From CALBPI01 sp038524795 (GTDB lineage Bacteria; Pseudomonadota; Gammaproteobacteria; Steroidobacterales; Woeseiaceae): a stretch of DNA of 64,000 nt. The notes under the pieces are model-generated. The model ran no database searches and was not told the DNA's origin. It was given only the letters and a program-made list of their open reading frames with translations. The position numbers and the translations under genes were made by a program. The DNA lies in NCBI GenBank assembly GCA_038524795.1, contig JBCBIJ010000010.1, forward strand, positions 1-64,000. Reading direction: 5' to 3'. This document shows, one piece after another, positions 51,676-59,911 of this stretch (position 1 is the stretch's first letter; each line of letters opens with the position of its first letter).

Positions 51676-52080
51676 ATGACGAAGTTGAGCGATGTCGAGG
51701 GGATCGGCCCGAAATACGCAGCCAAGCTGACCGCAGCGGGCTGTCGCAGCATGGAGCACATGCTCGAGGTCGGCGGCACCAAGGCGGGGCGTAAGAAGAT
51801 TGCAGCGGATTCGGGCTGCACCGAGAAGCAGGTTCTCGAGTGGGTGAACCGCGCCGATCTGTGTCGCGTGAAAGGTGTGGGCAGCGAGTACGCTGACCTG
51901 CTCGAGAACGCAGGTGTTGACTCGGTACCTGAACTGGCATCGCGCAATGCCGAGAACCTGGCGGCCAAAATGAAAGAAGTGAACGACAAGAAAAAACTCG
52001 TTCGCGTCGTGCCGTCGGCCAAGTCCGTGACCAAGTGGGTCGCGCAGGCCAAGAAACTGCCGCGGGCAGTGCACCACTGA
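51676..52080 (+). CDS. DUF4332 helix-hairpin-helix protein
   Basis: 134 residues from the ATG at 51676, with GGGGAGAGG about 6 nt upstream. Two helix-hairpin-helix-like units are visible: LSDVEGIGPKYAAKLTAAGCRSMEHML and LCRVKGVGSEYADLLENAGVDSVPEL, as in DUF4332. HhH pairs usually bind DNA without sequence preference. The C-terminus is basic. The L,D-transpeptidase gene follows after 8 nt. Confidence 0.85.
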   Translation: MTKLSDVEGIGPKYAAKLTAAGCRSMEHMLEVGGTKAGRKKIAADSGCTEKQVLEWVNRADLCRVKGVGSEYADLLENAGVDSVPELASRNAENLAAKMKEVNDKKKLVRVVPSAKSVTKWVAQAKKLPRAVHH

Positions 52081-52088
52081 CGGAGCGC

Positions 52089-52631
52089 ATGCGCAGCGCG
52101 CACGCCAATCCGAATACAACACGGCCGGGCGCAACGCGTCCGGCCGTGTTGTTTATTGTGGCGCTGTGGGCGCTCGCAACCGGCGCGCAGGCGGCCAACG
52201 AATTACCCGTCGCAGACCGGGTAGTCGTCGATAAGTCGGAACGCTGGATGCGGCTCTACGAGGGCGACGAAGTGCTGCGCGAGTTCAAGATCTCGCTGGG
52301 GCAGGAGCCCGAGGGCGACAAGCGGCAGGAGGGCGATAACAAGACGCCCGAGGGACGCTACACGCTCGATGTTCGCAACCCCGACAGCGATTTTTTCTTA
52401 TCGATTCGCATCTCCTACCCGTCACCTTCAGACGCGGCCGCGGCGCGCGCGGTTGGCGCCGATCCAGGCGGACAGATCATGATTCACGGTCAGCCCAATG
52501 AACCGCGCTACTCGCCGGGCTTCTACGCAAGCACCGACTGGACCAACGGCTGCATCGCCGTGTCGAATCTGGCCATGATCGACATTTGGCTCATGACGCG
52601 TCCTGGCACCCCCATCGAAATTCGGCCCTGA
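52089..52631 (+). CDS. exported L,D-transpeptidase
   Basis: 180 residues. The start at 52089 has CGGAG 3 nt upstream, and a signal peptide follows (PAVLFIVALWALATGAQA). A GTG at 52146 is an alternative that keeps the hydrophobic core. The YkuD-type catalytic site is H133 in MIHGQPNEP and C155 in DWTNGCIAVSN; the usual SHGC is TNGC here, similar to the DWTxGCIAV form of YafK-like enzymes. It would make 3-3 peptidoglycan crosslinks or attach envelope proteins. A terminator-like hairpin lies inside its first codons. Confidence 0.88.
   Translation: MRSAHANPNTTRPGATRPAVLFIVALWALATGAQAANELPVADRVVVDKSERWMRLYEGDEVLREFKISLGQEPEGDKRQEGDNKTPEGRYTLDVRNPDSDFFLSIRISYPSPSDAAAARAVGADPGGQIMIHGQPNEPRYSPGFYASTDWTNGCIAVSNLAMIDIWLMTRPGTPIEIRP
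52116..52156 (+). terminator. terminator-like hairpin inside the L,D-transpeptidase signal-peptide codons
   Basis: ACAACACGGCCGG (52116-52128) pairs perfectly with CCGGCCGTGTTGT (52140-52152), a 13-bp stem with an 11-nt loop, followed by TTATTG. It resembles an intrinsic terminator with a short U tract, placed 36 nt after the DUF4332 stop. It could end most transcripts before the transpeptidase or regulate its translation. Confidence 0.5.
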
Positions 52632-52643
52632 GGGCTACCCGAC

Positions 52644-54005
52644 ATGGATATTGAAGTCGCTCCCGAGGGGTCCCTCGAGGTCCTCTCTCAGCTAGAAGTC
52701 AACGCGCTGCGCAATCAGGGCGAGGGTGGGCTGTACCCGCTGCTGCGCCGTTGCGCGCTGGCCGTCCTTACGAGCGGTTCGATGACCGACGACGCCGGCG
52801 AGCTGCTGCGCGCCTACGAAGACTTCGACATCACGATCCTGGAGACGGACCGTGGCGTGCGACTGGCGCTTCAGGGCGCGCCGGAAATGGCCTTCGTTGA
52901 CGGCCAGATGATTCGCGGAACGCGCGAGCTTCTGTTCGCGGTACTGCGCGACATCGTGTTCTTTCACACGGAGTTCGCGGGGACAGAGCGCTTTGATTTC
53001 AGTAAGTCAGAACACCTGACCAACGTGGTATTCCACGTCCTGCGCCACGCGGACGTGGTGCAGGCGCGTCGCAACGTGGACGTGGTCGTGTGCTGGGGCG
53101 GACATGCCATCAGCCGCAATGAGTACGACTACACGAAGCAGGTCGGCTACGAGCTCGGTCTGCGTCACCTTCAGATTTGCACGGGTTGTGGCCCCGGCGC
53201 CATGAAAGGCCCCATGAAGGGCGCGACGATTGGTCATTCCAAGCAGCGCGTGCGCGACGGACGCTACATCGGGCTCACTGAGCCAGGCATCATCGCCGCC
53301 GAATCGCCCAACCCTATCGTTAACGAGCTCGTGATTCTGCCGGACATGGAGAAGCGGCTTGAGGCCTTTGTCCGCGTGGGACACGCCATCGTCGTGTTCC
53401 CGGGCGGTGTGGGCACGGCCGAGGAAATCCTCTACCTGCTGGGCATCCTGCTACACCCCGAAAACGCTGGAAACCCGGTGCCGCTGGTCCTAACGGGCCC
53501 TGCGGGCAGCGCCGACTATTTCGCCAAGATCGACCGGTTTATCAAAGCCACCCTGGGAGAGGCTGCGGCCTCGCTCTACGATATCGTTGTGGACGACCCC
53601 GTGCGGGTCGCGCAGATCGTCCAGGACGGGCTCGACCGCGTCGAAATGCGTCGCCGCCGTGACGGCGATGCGTTCTACTTCAACTGGCGCCTGCACATCG
53701 AGGCCGAGTTCCAGCGGCCGTTCGTGGCCACCCACGAATCGATGGCGAGCCTCAACCTGTCCGAGGATCTGCCGCCCCATTTGCTGGCAGCCAACCTGAG
53801 ACGGGCATTCTCGGGCATCGTATCGGGCAACATCCGTGAAGAGACCGTCGCCATGGTCGAAGCGGAGGGCCCGTTCGAATTGCGCGGTTCGCCGCGTGTG
53901 GCCGAGTTGCTCGACGAGTTGCTCCGCGACTTTGTCGCACAGCGGCGCATGAAGATCTCGAGCGACTACCGCCCCTGTTTCCGGGTGATCACCCATCCAC
54001 TGTGA
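52644..54005 (+). CDS. ppnN: nucleotide 5'-monophosphate nucleosidase PpnN
   Basis: 453 residues, the full PpnN (YgdH) length. The central LOG/Rossmann domain has VCWGGHAISRNEYDYTKQVGYELGLR, CTGCGPGAMKGPMKGA and the active-site PGGVGTAEEILYLLGIL. N- and C-terminal extensions match the (p)ppGpp-regulated PpnN type. It cleaves purine/pyrimidine monophosphates to base and ribose phosphate, adjusting nucleotide pools under starvation. It follows the transpeptidase gene by 12 nt. Confidence 0.95.
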   Translation: MDIEVAPEGSLEVLSQLEVNALRNQGEGGLYPLLRRCALAVLTSGSMTDDAGELLRAYEDFDITILETDRGVRLALQGAPEMAFVDGQMIRGTRELLFAVLRDIVFFHTEFAGTERFDFSKSEHLTNVVFHVLRHADVVQARRNVDVVVCWGGHAISRNEYDYTKQVGYELGLRHLQICTGCGPGAMKGPMKGATIGHSKQRVRDGRYIGLTEPGIIAAESPNPIVNELVILPDMEKRLEAFVRVGHAIVVFPGGVGTAEEILYLLGILLHPENAGNPVPLVLTGPAGSADYFAKIDRFIKATLGEAAASLYDIVVDDPVRVAQIVQDGLDRVEMRRRRDGDAFYFNWRLHIEAEFQRPFVATHESMASLNLSEDLPPHLLAANLRRAFSGIVSGNIREETVAMVEAEGPFELRGSPRVAELLDELLRDFVAQRRMKISSDYRPCFRVITHPL

Positions 54006-54020
54006 ACTGCGCCCGGTCAT

Positions 54021-54034
54021 TACGTAAAAACGTA
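54021..54034. promoter_or_regulatory. inverted repeat downstream of ppnN
   Basis: TACGT-AAAA-ACGTA is a small AT-rich inverted repeat 16 bp after the ppnN stop, with TTGACC at 54045-54050 close by. It may be a regulator site for the downstream small ORFs. No -10 box could be placed with confidence. Confidence 0.3.
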
Positions 54035-54155
54035 GTGTAAGTTATTGACCTGAAAGGGTTTGCCGTTGTTCGGGGTTGTGAAGCAGTTCCTCGTCAGGCG
54101 GCCGTTCGGCGCGTAGCCTCTGCATCAAATCCAAGCCACGTGCGAGGACGGAAAG

Positions 54156-54377
54156 GTGCAGGACGAGAAACATTTCAACTGGCCCGGCGAGTCTGCGTCG
54201 GACAACGAGACAGAAACATCACAAGAGCTTCCGAGTGGTGCTGATGTCTTTCGCAGCTGGCTGAATCGCGCCCCGGCACGACGTCGCGCGTCGTTCGATC
54301 CCACGCTGTACACCTGGAAGGGGTACCGGCAGTGGAAAGAAGGCGTCTCGCGCAACATCAACGACCAGGACGATTAA
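54156..54377 (+). CDS. small hydrophilic protein, unknown
   Basis: 73 residues from a GTG at 54156, preceded by GGACGGAAAG. It is acidic in the first half (SASDNETETSQEL), with a tryptophan-rich basic middle (FRSWLNRAPARRRASFDPTLYTWKGYRQWKEG). No signal peptide, membrane span or known family is seen. It is the first of three small frames in the 840-nt space between ppnN and htpG. Codon pattern and composition look like coding sequence, but this is a judgement by eye. Confidence 0.45.
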   Translation: MQDEKHFNWPGESASDNETETSQELPSGADVFRSWLNRAPARRRASFDPTLYTWKGYRQWKEGVSRNINDQDD

Positions 54378-54414
54378 ACGCGGCATCCGCGGTACTGAGA
54401 TAACGGCAAGAGTA

Positions 54415-54615
54415 ATGGCAGCGACACGAAACGCAGTGCAACACGGCGATCCGGATGAGACTGTGAGCCAGACTTTCAACAACCCTGAGACGCGCGAGCG
54501 CTGGGAGTGGGTGCAGCAGGCGATTGGGTTCGCCGAGCAGGACTCACACCGCGAATTCGAATGTCGGTTCACCGAGTCTGCCGACACGGCCGCGTCGCCG
54601 TTCGTCGAGGAGTAG
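54415..54615 (+). CDS. small acidic protein, unknown
   Basis: 66 residues from the ATG at 54415, with GGCAAGAG 3-10 nt upstream. Strongly acidic, with aromatic residues (ERWEWVQQAIGFAEQ). No domain recognised. It lies 37 nt after the preceding small frame and 16 nt before the next, suggesting a small operon. Confidence 0.45.
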   Translation: MAATRNAVQHGDPDETVSQTFNNPETRERWEWVQQAIGFAEQDSHREFECRFTESADTAASPFVEE

Positions 54616-54631
54616 GTCCTTGGAAGTCACG

Positions 54632-54760
54632 ATGCAGTGGTGGGACGCGTTGGACGACCTTTGGTACGCCGCACGTCTGCGTCTGTCGGCGCTGCACTAC
54701 ATCGTTGCGCCGCTGAACCGTGCGCTCCTGGCCGTAGCCGGACTGCTGCTGATCCTCTAA
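54632..54760 (+). CDS. 42-residue putative membrane peptide
   Basis: ATG at 54632 with GGAAG about 5 nt before it. It begins MQWWDALDDLWYAARLRLSAL, an amphipathic stretch, and ends with a short hydrophobic segment (RALLAVAGLLLIL). The upstream extension of the same frame is arginine/serine-rich shadow sequence. Unknown function, third of the small-ORF series. Confidence 0.4.
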   Translation: MQWWDALDDLWYAARLRLSALHYIVAPLNRALLAVAGLLLIL

Positions 54761-54785
54761 TCGCCGGAGGGTAGGCCCACGCCGG

Positions 54786-54812
54786 TTGAAATCGGCGTCG
54801 GTGCATCAATAT
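54786..54812 (+). promoter_or_regulatory. possible heat-shock promoter of htpG
   Basis: TTGAAA at 54786-54791 with CATCAATAT at 54804-54812 sits about 35-60 nt before the htpG ATG. The -35 is good for sigma-32, but the -10 is only a partial match. Confidence 0.3.
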
Positions 54813-54844
54813 TGCCCACTTCGATGCCCAATCGGAGTGCCGGC

Positions 54845-56701
54845 ATGGCCGAAGACACCGCAAAACAGACCATCGGCTTCCAGGCCGAGGTCAAACAACT
54901 GCTCCAGCTCATGATCCACTCCTTGTACAGCAACAAGGAGATCTTTCTGCGTGAGCTCATCTCGAACGCGTCCGACGCGCTCGACAAGCTGCGTTTTGAG
55001 GCCATTGCGAGCCCGGACCTGGCCGCCGATGACCCGGATCTCGGCGTCACCCTCGCGCTCGATGAGGCCGGCAACACGCTCACGATCACAGATAACGGCA
55101 TCGGTATGAGCCGCGATGAGGTCATCAGCAACCTGGGCACCATCGCGCGTTCCGGCACGGCCGAGTTCCTGGGCAAGCTCAGCGGTGACGCGCGCAAGGA
55201 TGCACAGCTTATTGGTCAGTTCGGTGTCGGCTTCTACGCTTCGTTCATCGTCGCCGACCGGGTCACCGTCGAAACCCGCCGTGCAGGCCTTGGCGCCGAC
55301 GCAGCCGTGCGCTGGGAGTCGACGGGTGAGGGGGATTACACGCTAGAACCCATCGAACGCGACGCCCGCGGCACGACCATTACACTGCACCTCAAGGACG
55401 ACGAGAAGGATTTCACTCAGGGCTACCGGATCACCTCGCTGGTGAAACGCTACTCCGATCACATCGCCTTTCCGGTCCGCCTCGCAGGCGAGGAAGGCGC
55501 CGAGACGATCAACTCGGCCACCGCGCTGTGGACACGGTCGCGTGCTGATGTTGAGGACGACGAATACAAGGAGTTCTATCAGCACCTGACGCACGATTTC
55601 GAGCCGCCGCTGGCCTGGTCGCACAACCGCGTCGAGGGCAAACGCGAGTACACCAGTCTCGTCTACATCCCCGGGCGGGCACCGTTCGATCTCTGGAATC
55701 GCGAAGCGCCGCGCGGCCTCAAGCTCTACGTACAGCGCGTGTTCATCATGGACGATGCGGAGCAGTTCCTGCCGCTTTATCTGCGCTTCGTGCGCGGCGT
55801 CATTGACTGCGCCGACCTGCCGCTCAATGTGTCGCGCGAGCTGTTGCAGTCGAGCCCGGCCATCGACGCCATGCGCTCGGCCCTGACCAAGCGGGTGCTG
55901 TCGACACTCGACAAGATGGCCAGCAATGAACCCGAAGACTACGCGCGCTTCTGGAGCGAGTTCGGCGAGGTGCTCAAGGAAGGCCTGGCTGAGGATACGG
56001 CCAACCGCGACGCGCTCAACAAGTTGCTGCGCTTTACAACGACGCGTTCAGAGGGCGCCAGCCAGAGCGAGACGCTGGCGGGCTACGTCGAGCGCATGGT
56101 CGAAGGTCAGGACACGATCTACTACCTGACGGCTGAGTCCCTGGCGGCGGCCAAGGCCAGTCCGCACCTCGAGGTCTTCAAGAAGCGCGGTATTGAAGTA
56201 TTGCTGCTCACAGACCGCCTCGATGAGTGGATGATCGGCTACCTGACCGAGTTTGATGGCAAGGCGCTGCAAGACGTCCGCCGCGATGGGCTGGAGTTGC
56301 CCGAGGGTGAGTCTGCCGAGGATGACGAAGATCGCGCAGACGAGGGTGTTCTCGAGCGTCTCGGCAAGTGCCTCGAAGATGCGGTATCCGGCGTGCGCGC
56401 CAGCGACCGGCTCGTCGAGTCGCCGGCCTGCCTGGTGGTGGGCGCCGACGATATGGGCGCGCAAATGCGGCGCATGCTTGAGGCTGCCGGGCAGGACGTC
56501 CCCGAGTCGAAGCCCGCGCTGGAGGTCAATCTCGGGCACCCGCTCGTGCGTCGTCTCGAAACCGCCGGCGACGACGCGCGTTTCGAGGACCTCGCGCGTG
56601 TGTTGCTGGGCCAGGCTGAGATCGCTGAAGGTGATTTGCCCGCCGATCCCGCGGACTACGTGGGCCGGCTCAATCGGTTGCTCGTCGAGCTCTCAGGCTG
56701 A
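54845..56701 (+). CDS. htpG: molecular chaperone HtpG (Hsp90)
   Basis: 618 residues from the ATG at 54845 (MAEDTAKQTIGFQAEVKQLL), with CGGAG about 7 nt upstream; the frame extends to 54812. The GHKL ATPase N-domain shows LRELISNASDALDKLRF, DNGIGMSRDEVISNLGTIARSGT and QFGVGFYASFIVAD. The middle domain has IPGRAPFDLWN, YVQRVFIMDD and LPLNVSRELLQ, and the C-terminal dimerisation domain follows. Full length compared with E. coli (624). The 3' end overlaps the convergent transporter gene by 9 nt. Confidence 0.97.
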   Translation: MAEDTAKQTIGFQAEVKQLLQLMIHSLYSNKEIFLRELISNASDALDKLRFEAIASPDLAADDPDLGVTLALDEAGNTLTITDNGIGMSRDEVISNLGTIARSGTAEFLGKLSGDARKDAQLIGQFGVGFYASFIVADRVTVETRRAGLGADAAVRWESTGEGDYTLEPIERDARGTTITLHLKDDEKDFTQGYRITSLVKRYSDHIAFPVRLAGEEGAETINSATALWTRSRADVEDDEYKEFYQHLTHDFEPPLAWSHNRVEGKREYTSLVYIPGRAPFDLWNREAPRGLKLYVQRVFIMDDAEQFLPLYLRFVRGVIDCADLPLNVSRELLQSSPAIDAMRSALTKRVLSTLDKMASNEPEDYARFWSEFGEVLKEGLAEDTANRDALNKLLRFTTTRSEGASQSETLAGYVERMVEGQDTIYYLTAESLAAAKASPHLEVFKKRGIEVLLLTDRLDEWMIGYLTEFDGKALQDVRRDGLELPEGESAEDDEDRADEGVLERLGKCLEDAVSGVRASDRLVESPACLVVGADDMGAQMRRMLEAAGQDVPESKPALEVNLGHPLVRRLETAGDDARFEDLARVLLGQAEIAEGDLPADPADYVGRLNRLLVELSG

Positions 56702-58147
56702 GCGCAGGTGCGGCGGCACGAGTCGTCGCTCGAGCAGATCGAAGACAAGGTCAGTCACGATCGCCAGCAGGGCGGCAGGCACGGCGCCCTCGAGAATGAG
56801 GCCGGTGTCATTCAGCGCCAGTCCCGTCACGATTGGCTGACCGAGCCCACCCGCACCAATGAAGGCAGCCAGTGTGGCGGTGCCGATCGCGATGACGGCC
56901 GCCGTGCGCAGGCCGGCAATGATGTGCGGCATGGCCAGGGGCACGAGCACGTGGCGGCGTCGCTCTGAAGCGGTCATACCCAGCGCATCCGCCACAGTCA
57001 GATAGACGGGCTCGATGGCATTGATTGCCGTGAGTGTCGCCCGCACGATCGGCAACAGCGCGTAAAGAAACAACGCGATGACAGCGGGCACCACGCCGAT
57101 GCCGACCAGCGGAATCATGAGCGCGAGCAACGCGATCGATGGAATGGTCTGGAGCAGGCCGCAGACATAGAGCAACGCGCTGGCGGCGCGCGCAAACGGC
57201 TGCAGCACGAGTGCCAGTGACACACCCACGACACCCGCTAGCAACAGGGCAGCAAGCGTGAGTTGAATGTGGCGTGCGGTGTTCTCGGCGAGTCGCGACC
57301 AGAACCGGGAAGGGACTGGCGTGTCGGCGTCAGCAAGCCCGGTCGTCGCCAGGAAGCTTGCGGCCACCGTGGCGATCCCTTCGCCATCCAGCGCGGCGCG
57401 GGCGTTGAGCGCTTGCATGGTGGCCTCGTCGATGCGGCCTTCGAGCTCGGCCAGCGCGGCCACGACATCGGGTGCGAGCGTCGTGCGCGCGAGCCACACG
57501 GCGTCGTAGCGCGGAAAGAACGCGCGGTCGTCGTCGAGCAGCACGAGATCGGCGCCCGACAGTTCGCCGTCCGTTGAGTAGGCGTCCGTCAGGTCGGCGC
57601 CGCCCGAGGCGAGCGCTTCGTAGGCCAGGCCATGCTCGATACCACGCGAACCGAGCGTCAGGCCGTAGTGCGTACTAAGCGCCGGCCAGCCGTCATTCCG
57701 GGCGCGAAACTCGTGGCTAAGCGCCGCGTCGATGCCCGTCTCACCAACAAGATCGGAAATTTTGGTGAGGCCTCGCGACTCGGCGACCTCTTTGCGCAGC
57801 GCCAGGACGTAGGTGTTGTTGAAGCCAGGCGGTGCGTAGGTGGCGAGGCCCTGCGCGGCCAGTGGCGGCGTGACGTCTGTGAGTGTCGTGTCGCCCAGAA
57901 TGGCGGCCGCAATGGTGCCCGTGTACTCAGGATAGAGATCGATCTCGCTGGCACGCAGGGCGTCGAAACAGATCTTAGTACCGCCGAGCCCGAACTGACG
58001 CACGACCTCAATGCCGCGGGCTTCGAGGTGTTGCGCCGCGATCTCGGCCAGCAAGTAGCTTTCCGTGAAGTTCTTGCTGCCAATGCGCACAGGTTCAGCC
58101 CAGGCTGGTGTCGCGACCAGCACGAGTGCTGCGATCAGCCCGCGCAC
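56693..58147 (-). CDS. fused substrate-binding/permease subunit of an osmolyte (OpuB/OpuC-type) ABC transporter
   Basis: 484 residues. A signal segment is followed by a choline/glycine betaine-type binding domain (about 18-270; VRIGSKNFTESYLLAEIAAQHLEA, SEIDLYPEYTGT). Then comes a BPD_transp permease domain with about five to six spans (290-484), including the ATPase-contact loop ALGMTASERRRHVLVPLAMPHIIAGLR. Usual OpuB/OpuC systems keep the two on separate chains; SBP-permease fusions are known in this family. It overlaps the ATPase gene by 13 nt, so the pair is a complete importer for betaine, choline or a similar solute. Confidence 0.92.
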   Translation of the reverse strand: MRGLIAALVLVATPAWAEPVRIGSKNFTESYLLAEIAAQHLEARGIEVVRQFGLGGTKICFDALRASEIDLYPEYTGTIAAAILGDTTLTDVTPPLAAQGLATYAPPGFNNTYVLALRKEVAESRGLTKISDLVGETGIDAALSHEFRARNDGWPALSTHYGLTLGSRGIEHGLAYEALASGGADLTDAYSTDGELSGADLVLLDDDRAFFPRYDAVWLARTTLAPDVVAALAELEGRIDEATMQALNARAALDGEGIATVAASFLATTGLADADTPVPSRFWSRLAENTARHIQLTLAALLLAGVVGVSLALVLQPFARAASALLYVCGLLQTIPSIALLALMIPLVGIGVVPAVIALFLYALLPIVRATLTAINAIEPVYLTVADALGMTASERRRHVLVPLAMPHIIAGLRTAAVIAIGTATLAAFIGAGGLGQPIVTGLALNDTGLILEGAVPAALLAIVTDLVFDLLERRLVPPHLRSA

Positions 58148-58881
58148 TGGAAGGCCTCCACGAGTTCGATGGCGTAGGGATCGCGAGGGTCGGCGAGTAC
58201 GTCATCGCGGGGGCCCTCGCGCACGATGCGCCCCGCGTTGAGGATCACGAGTCGATCGGCCAGACGCGCGGCCTCGTCGAGGTCGTGGGTCACGAGCAGC
58301 GCGCTCTTGATTTCGGTGCCACGCAACGCCAGAAATCGTTGATGCGTGGCAAGACGCGTGATCGCGTCGAGACCTGAAAAGGCTTCGTCGAGCAGGAGCA
58401 GCTCGGGCTCGAGCGCCAGCGCGCGGGCAAGACCGGCACGCTGTTGCTGGCCGCCGGAAGCGGCAGCGGGGTAACGCGCGGCAAGCTCGGGCGATAACTG
58501 CATCGCGTCGAGAAGCGACGTGAGCCTATCGGCTATGGCGTCGGCGTCGCGGCCCGCGAGGCGCAGCGGTAATGCGATGTTGTCGGCGATGGACAGATGC
58601 GGCAGCAGGCCGATCTGCTGCATCGCATAGCCCGTGTCGCGACGCACATCGCGCAAGCGCTCAGGCGTCAACGACTGGCCGTGTCGGTACACCGTGCCGG
58701 CCTGGGGCGTCACGAGCCCGTTGAGCAGACGGAGCAGCGTCGACTTGCCGCTGCCGCTGGCGCCGATCACGGCCGTGACGCAACCGGCAGGTAGCGTCAG
58801 ACGAACACGGTGGAGGATGTGGTTACCGCCAAGGATGACGTCCACGTCTTCAAGTTGGGCTGTCGGGGCGGCATCAGACAT
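58135..58881 (-). CDS. ABC transporter ATP-binding protein, osmolyte importer
   Basis: 248 residues from the ATG at 58881; the frame reaches 58923. Walker A is GASGSGKST (about 40-48), signature ASGGQQQRAGLARAL, Walker B LLLLDEAFSGLD, switch His in LLVTHDLDEA. It lacks the C-terminal CBS domains found on some OpuCA/ProV proteins, so osmosensing through CBS is not expected. It partners with the fused binding/permease protein immediately downstream. Confidence 0.92.
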   Translation of the reverse strand: MSDAAPTAQLEDVDVILGGNHILHRVRLTLPAGCVTAVIGASGSGKSTLLRLLNGLVTPQAGTVYRHGQSLTPERLRDVRRDTGYAMQQIGLLPHLSIADNIALPLRLAGRDADAIADRLTSLLDAMQLSPELAARYPAAASGGQQQRAGLARALALEPELLLLDEAFSGLDAITRLATHQRFLALRGTEIKSALLVTHDLDEAARLADRLVILNAGRIVREGPRDDVLADPRDPYAIELVEAFQCAG

Positions 58882-58947
58882 CGCGGTGAGCGCCAGTGTG
58901 GAGACAGCGTGCCGCAGTGGCAAGCGCTGCCCTGACGCGCAATCGAG

Positions 58948-58970
58948 TACAATCGGGGATTACCCCGGAG
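58948..58970 (+). promoter_or_regulatory. -10 box and leader hairpin of msrB
   Basis: TACAAT at 58948-58953 is a good -10 box. The leader then folds as CGGGG-ATTA-CCCCG (58954-58967), directly followed by the strong GGAGGAGAG ribosome site before the ATG at 58980. No clear -35 is seen. Confidence 0.45.
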
Positions 58971-58979
58971 GAGAGTGAC

Positions 58980-59417
58980 ATGGCCGATTCGGCACGAAGC
59001 AAGGGCGTCTCTTCGGAAGACCTTTCAGATCGCATCGCGAATCTGACGGACGAGCAGCGCCGTATCACCCAGGACAAGGGCACTGAGGCACCGTTTACGG
59101 GCGCGCTTCTGGCCAATAAGGGTGATGGCACCTACCACTGCGTTGTGTGCGACACGCCGCTGTTCTCGAGTGAGCACAAATACGACTCGGGTTCGGGCTG
59201 GCCGAGCTTTTGGTTGCCGCTCGCGGGTGACAACGTGCGCACGGAGCGCGACACGAGTCATGGCATGATTCGCGACGAAGTGCTTTGCGCCAATTGCGGT
59301 GCGCACCTGGGCCACGTGTTTCCGGACGGTCCGCAGCCCACGGGCCTGCGCTACTGCATCAACTCCGCGTCGCTCGATTTCAGTAATTCCAACGAGGACT
59401 CAAAAGACGATGATTGA
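58980..59417 (+). CDS. msrB: peptide-methionine (R)-S-oxide reductase
   Basis: 145 residues from the ATG at 58980, preceded by GGAGGAGAG. Zinc ligands are C54 and C57 (CVVC) and C103 and C106 (CANC). The catalytic Cys is C126 in GLRYCINSASL, and HVFPDGP supplies an active-site His. It reduces R-methionine sulfoxide in oxidised proteins. No signal peptide, so cytoplasmic. It overlaps the FKBP gene by 8 nt. Confidence 0.95.
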   Translation: MADSARSKGVSSEDLSDRIANLTDEQRRITQDKGTEAPFTGALLANKGDGTYHCVVCDTPLFSSEHKYDSGSGWPSFWLPLAGDNVRTERDTSHGMIRDEVLCANCGAHLGHVFPDGPQPTGLRYCINSASLDFSNSNEDSKDDD

Positions 59418-59907
59418 AAAAGGCTTTCGTGTGGCGCTGGTCGCACTGTGCCTGTCGTTGGCCGCGTGCAGCGCGCCAGGAACGGACTGTAACGCTGTCG
59501 ATAAGGGAGCACGCGACGTGAAACCAGGACTACCTGAGGGCGTTGAAGGCCTCGAGGCCACCATCACCACAGCGGGTCGTGACCACGCTGTCGGCGACGG
59601 CGATATCGCGAACATGCATTACACAGGCTGGCTCTACGACCCCGAGGCCGAAGACGGGCGCGGCGAGCAATTTGACAGCTCACGCGATCGCGGCAGGACC
59701 TTCGACTTTCCGCTGGGCGGTGGCCGTGTCATCAAGGGCTGGGATGTGGGCGTAGCCGGTATGCAGATCGGCGAAGTGCGGCAACTCAAGATTGCTCCGG
59801 AGCTTGGCTACGGCGATCGTGGTGCGGGCAACGCGATCCCGCCGGGCGCGACGCTGCTGTTTGAGGTCGAGCTCGTGAGCTTCCAGCGCTGCACGACTTA
59901 CGAGTAG
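59410..59907 (+). CDS. FKBP-type peptidyl-prolyl isomerase, lipoprotein
   Basis: 165 residues from the ATG at 59410. The lipoprotein signal ends at LAAC (about residue 19), so it should be anchored in the envelope. One FKBP domain (about 50-160) has VGDGDIANMHYTGWLYD, FDFPLGGGRVIKGWDVGVAGMQIGEVRQLKIAPELGYGDRGAG and IPPGATLLFEVELVSF. It assists proline isomerisation of exported proteins. Overlap with msrB implies translational coupling. Confidence 0.92.
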   Translation: MIEKGFRVALVALCLSLAACSAPGTDCNAVDKGARDVKPGLPEGVEGLEATITTAGRDHAVGDGDIANMHYTGWLYDPEAEDGRGEQFDSSRDRGRTFDFPLGGGRVIKGWDVGVAGMQIGEVRQLKIAPELGYGDRGAGNAIPPGATLLFEVELVSFQRCTTYE

Positions 59908-59911
59908 TGGC

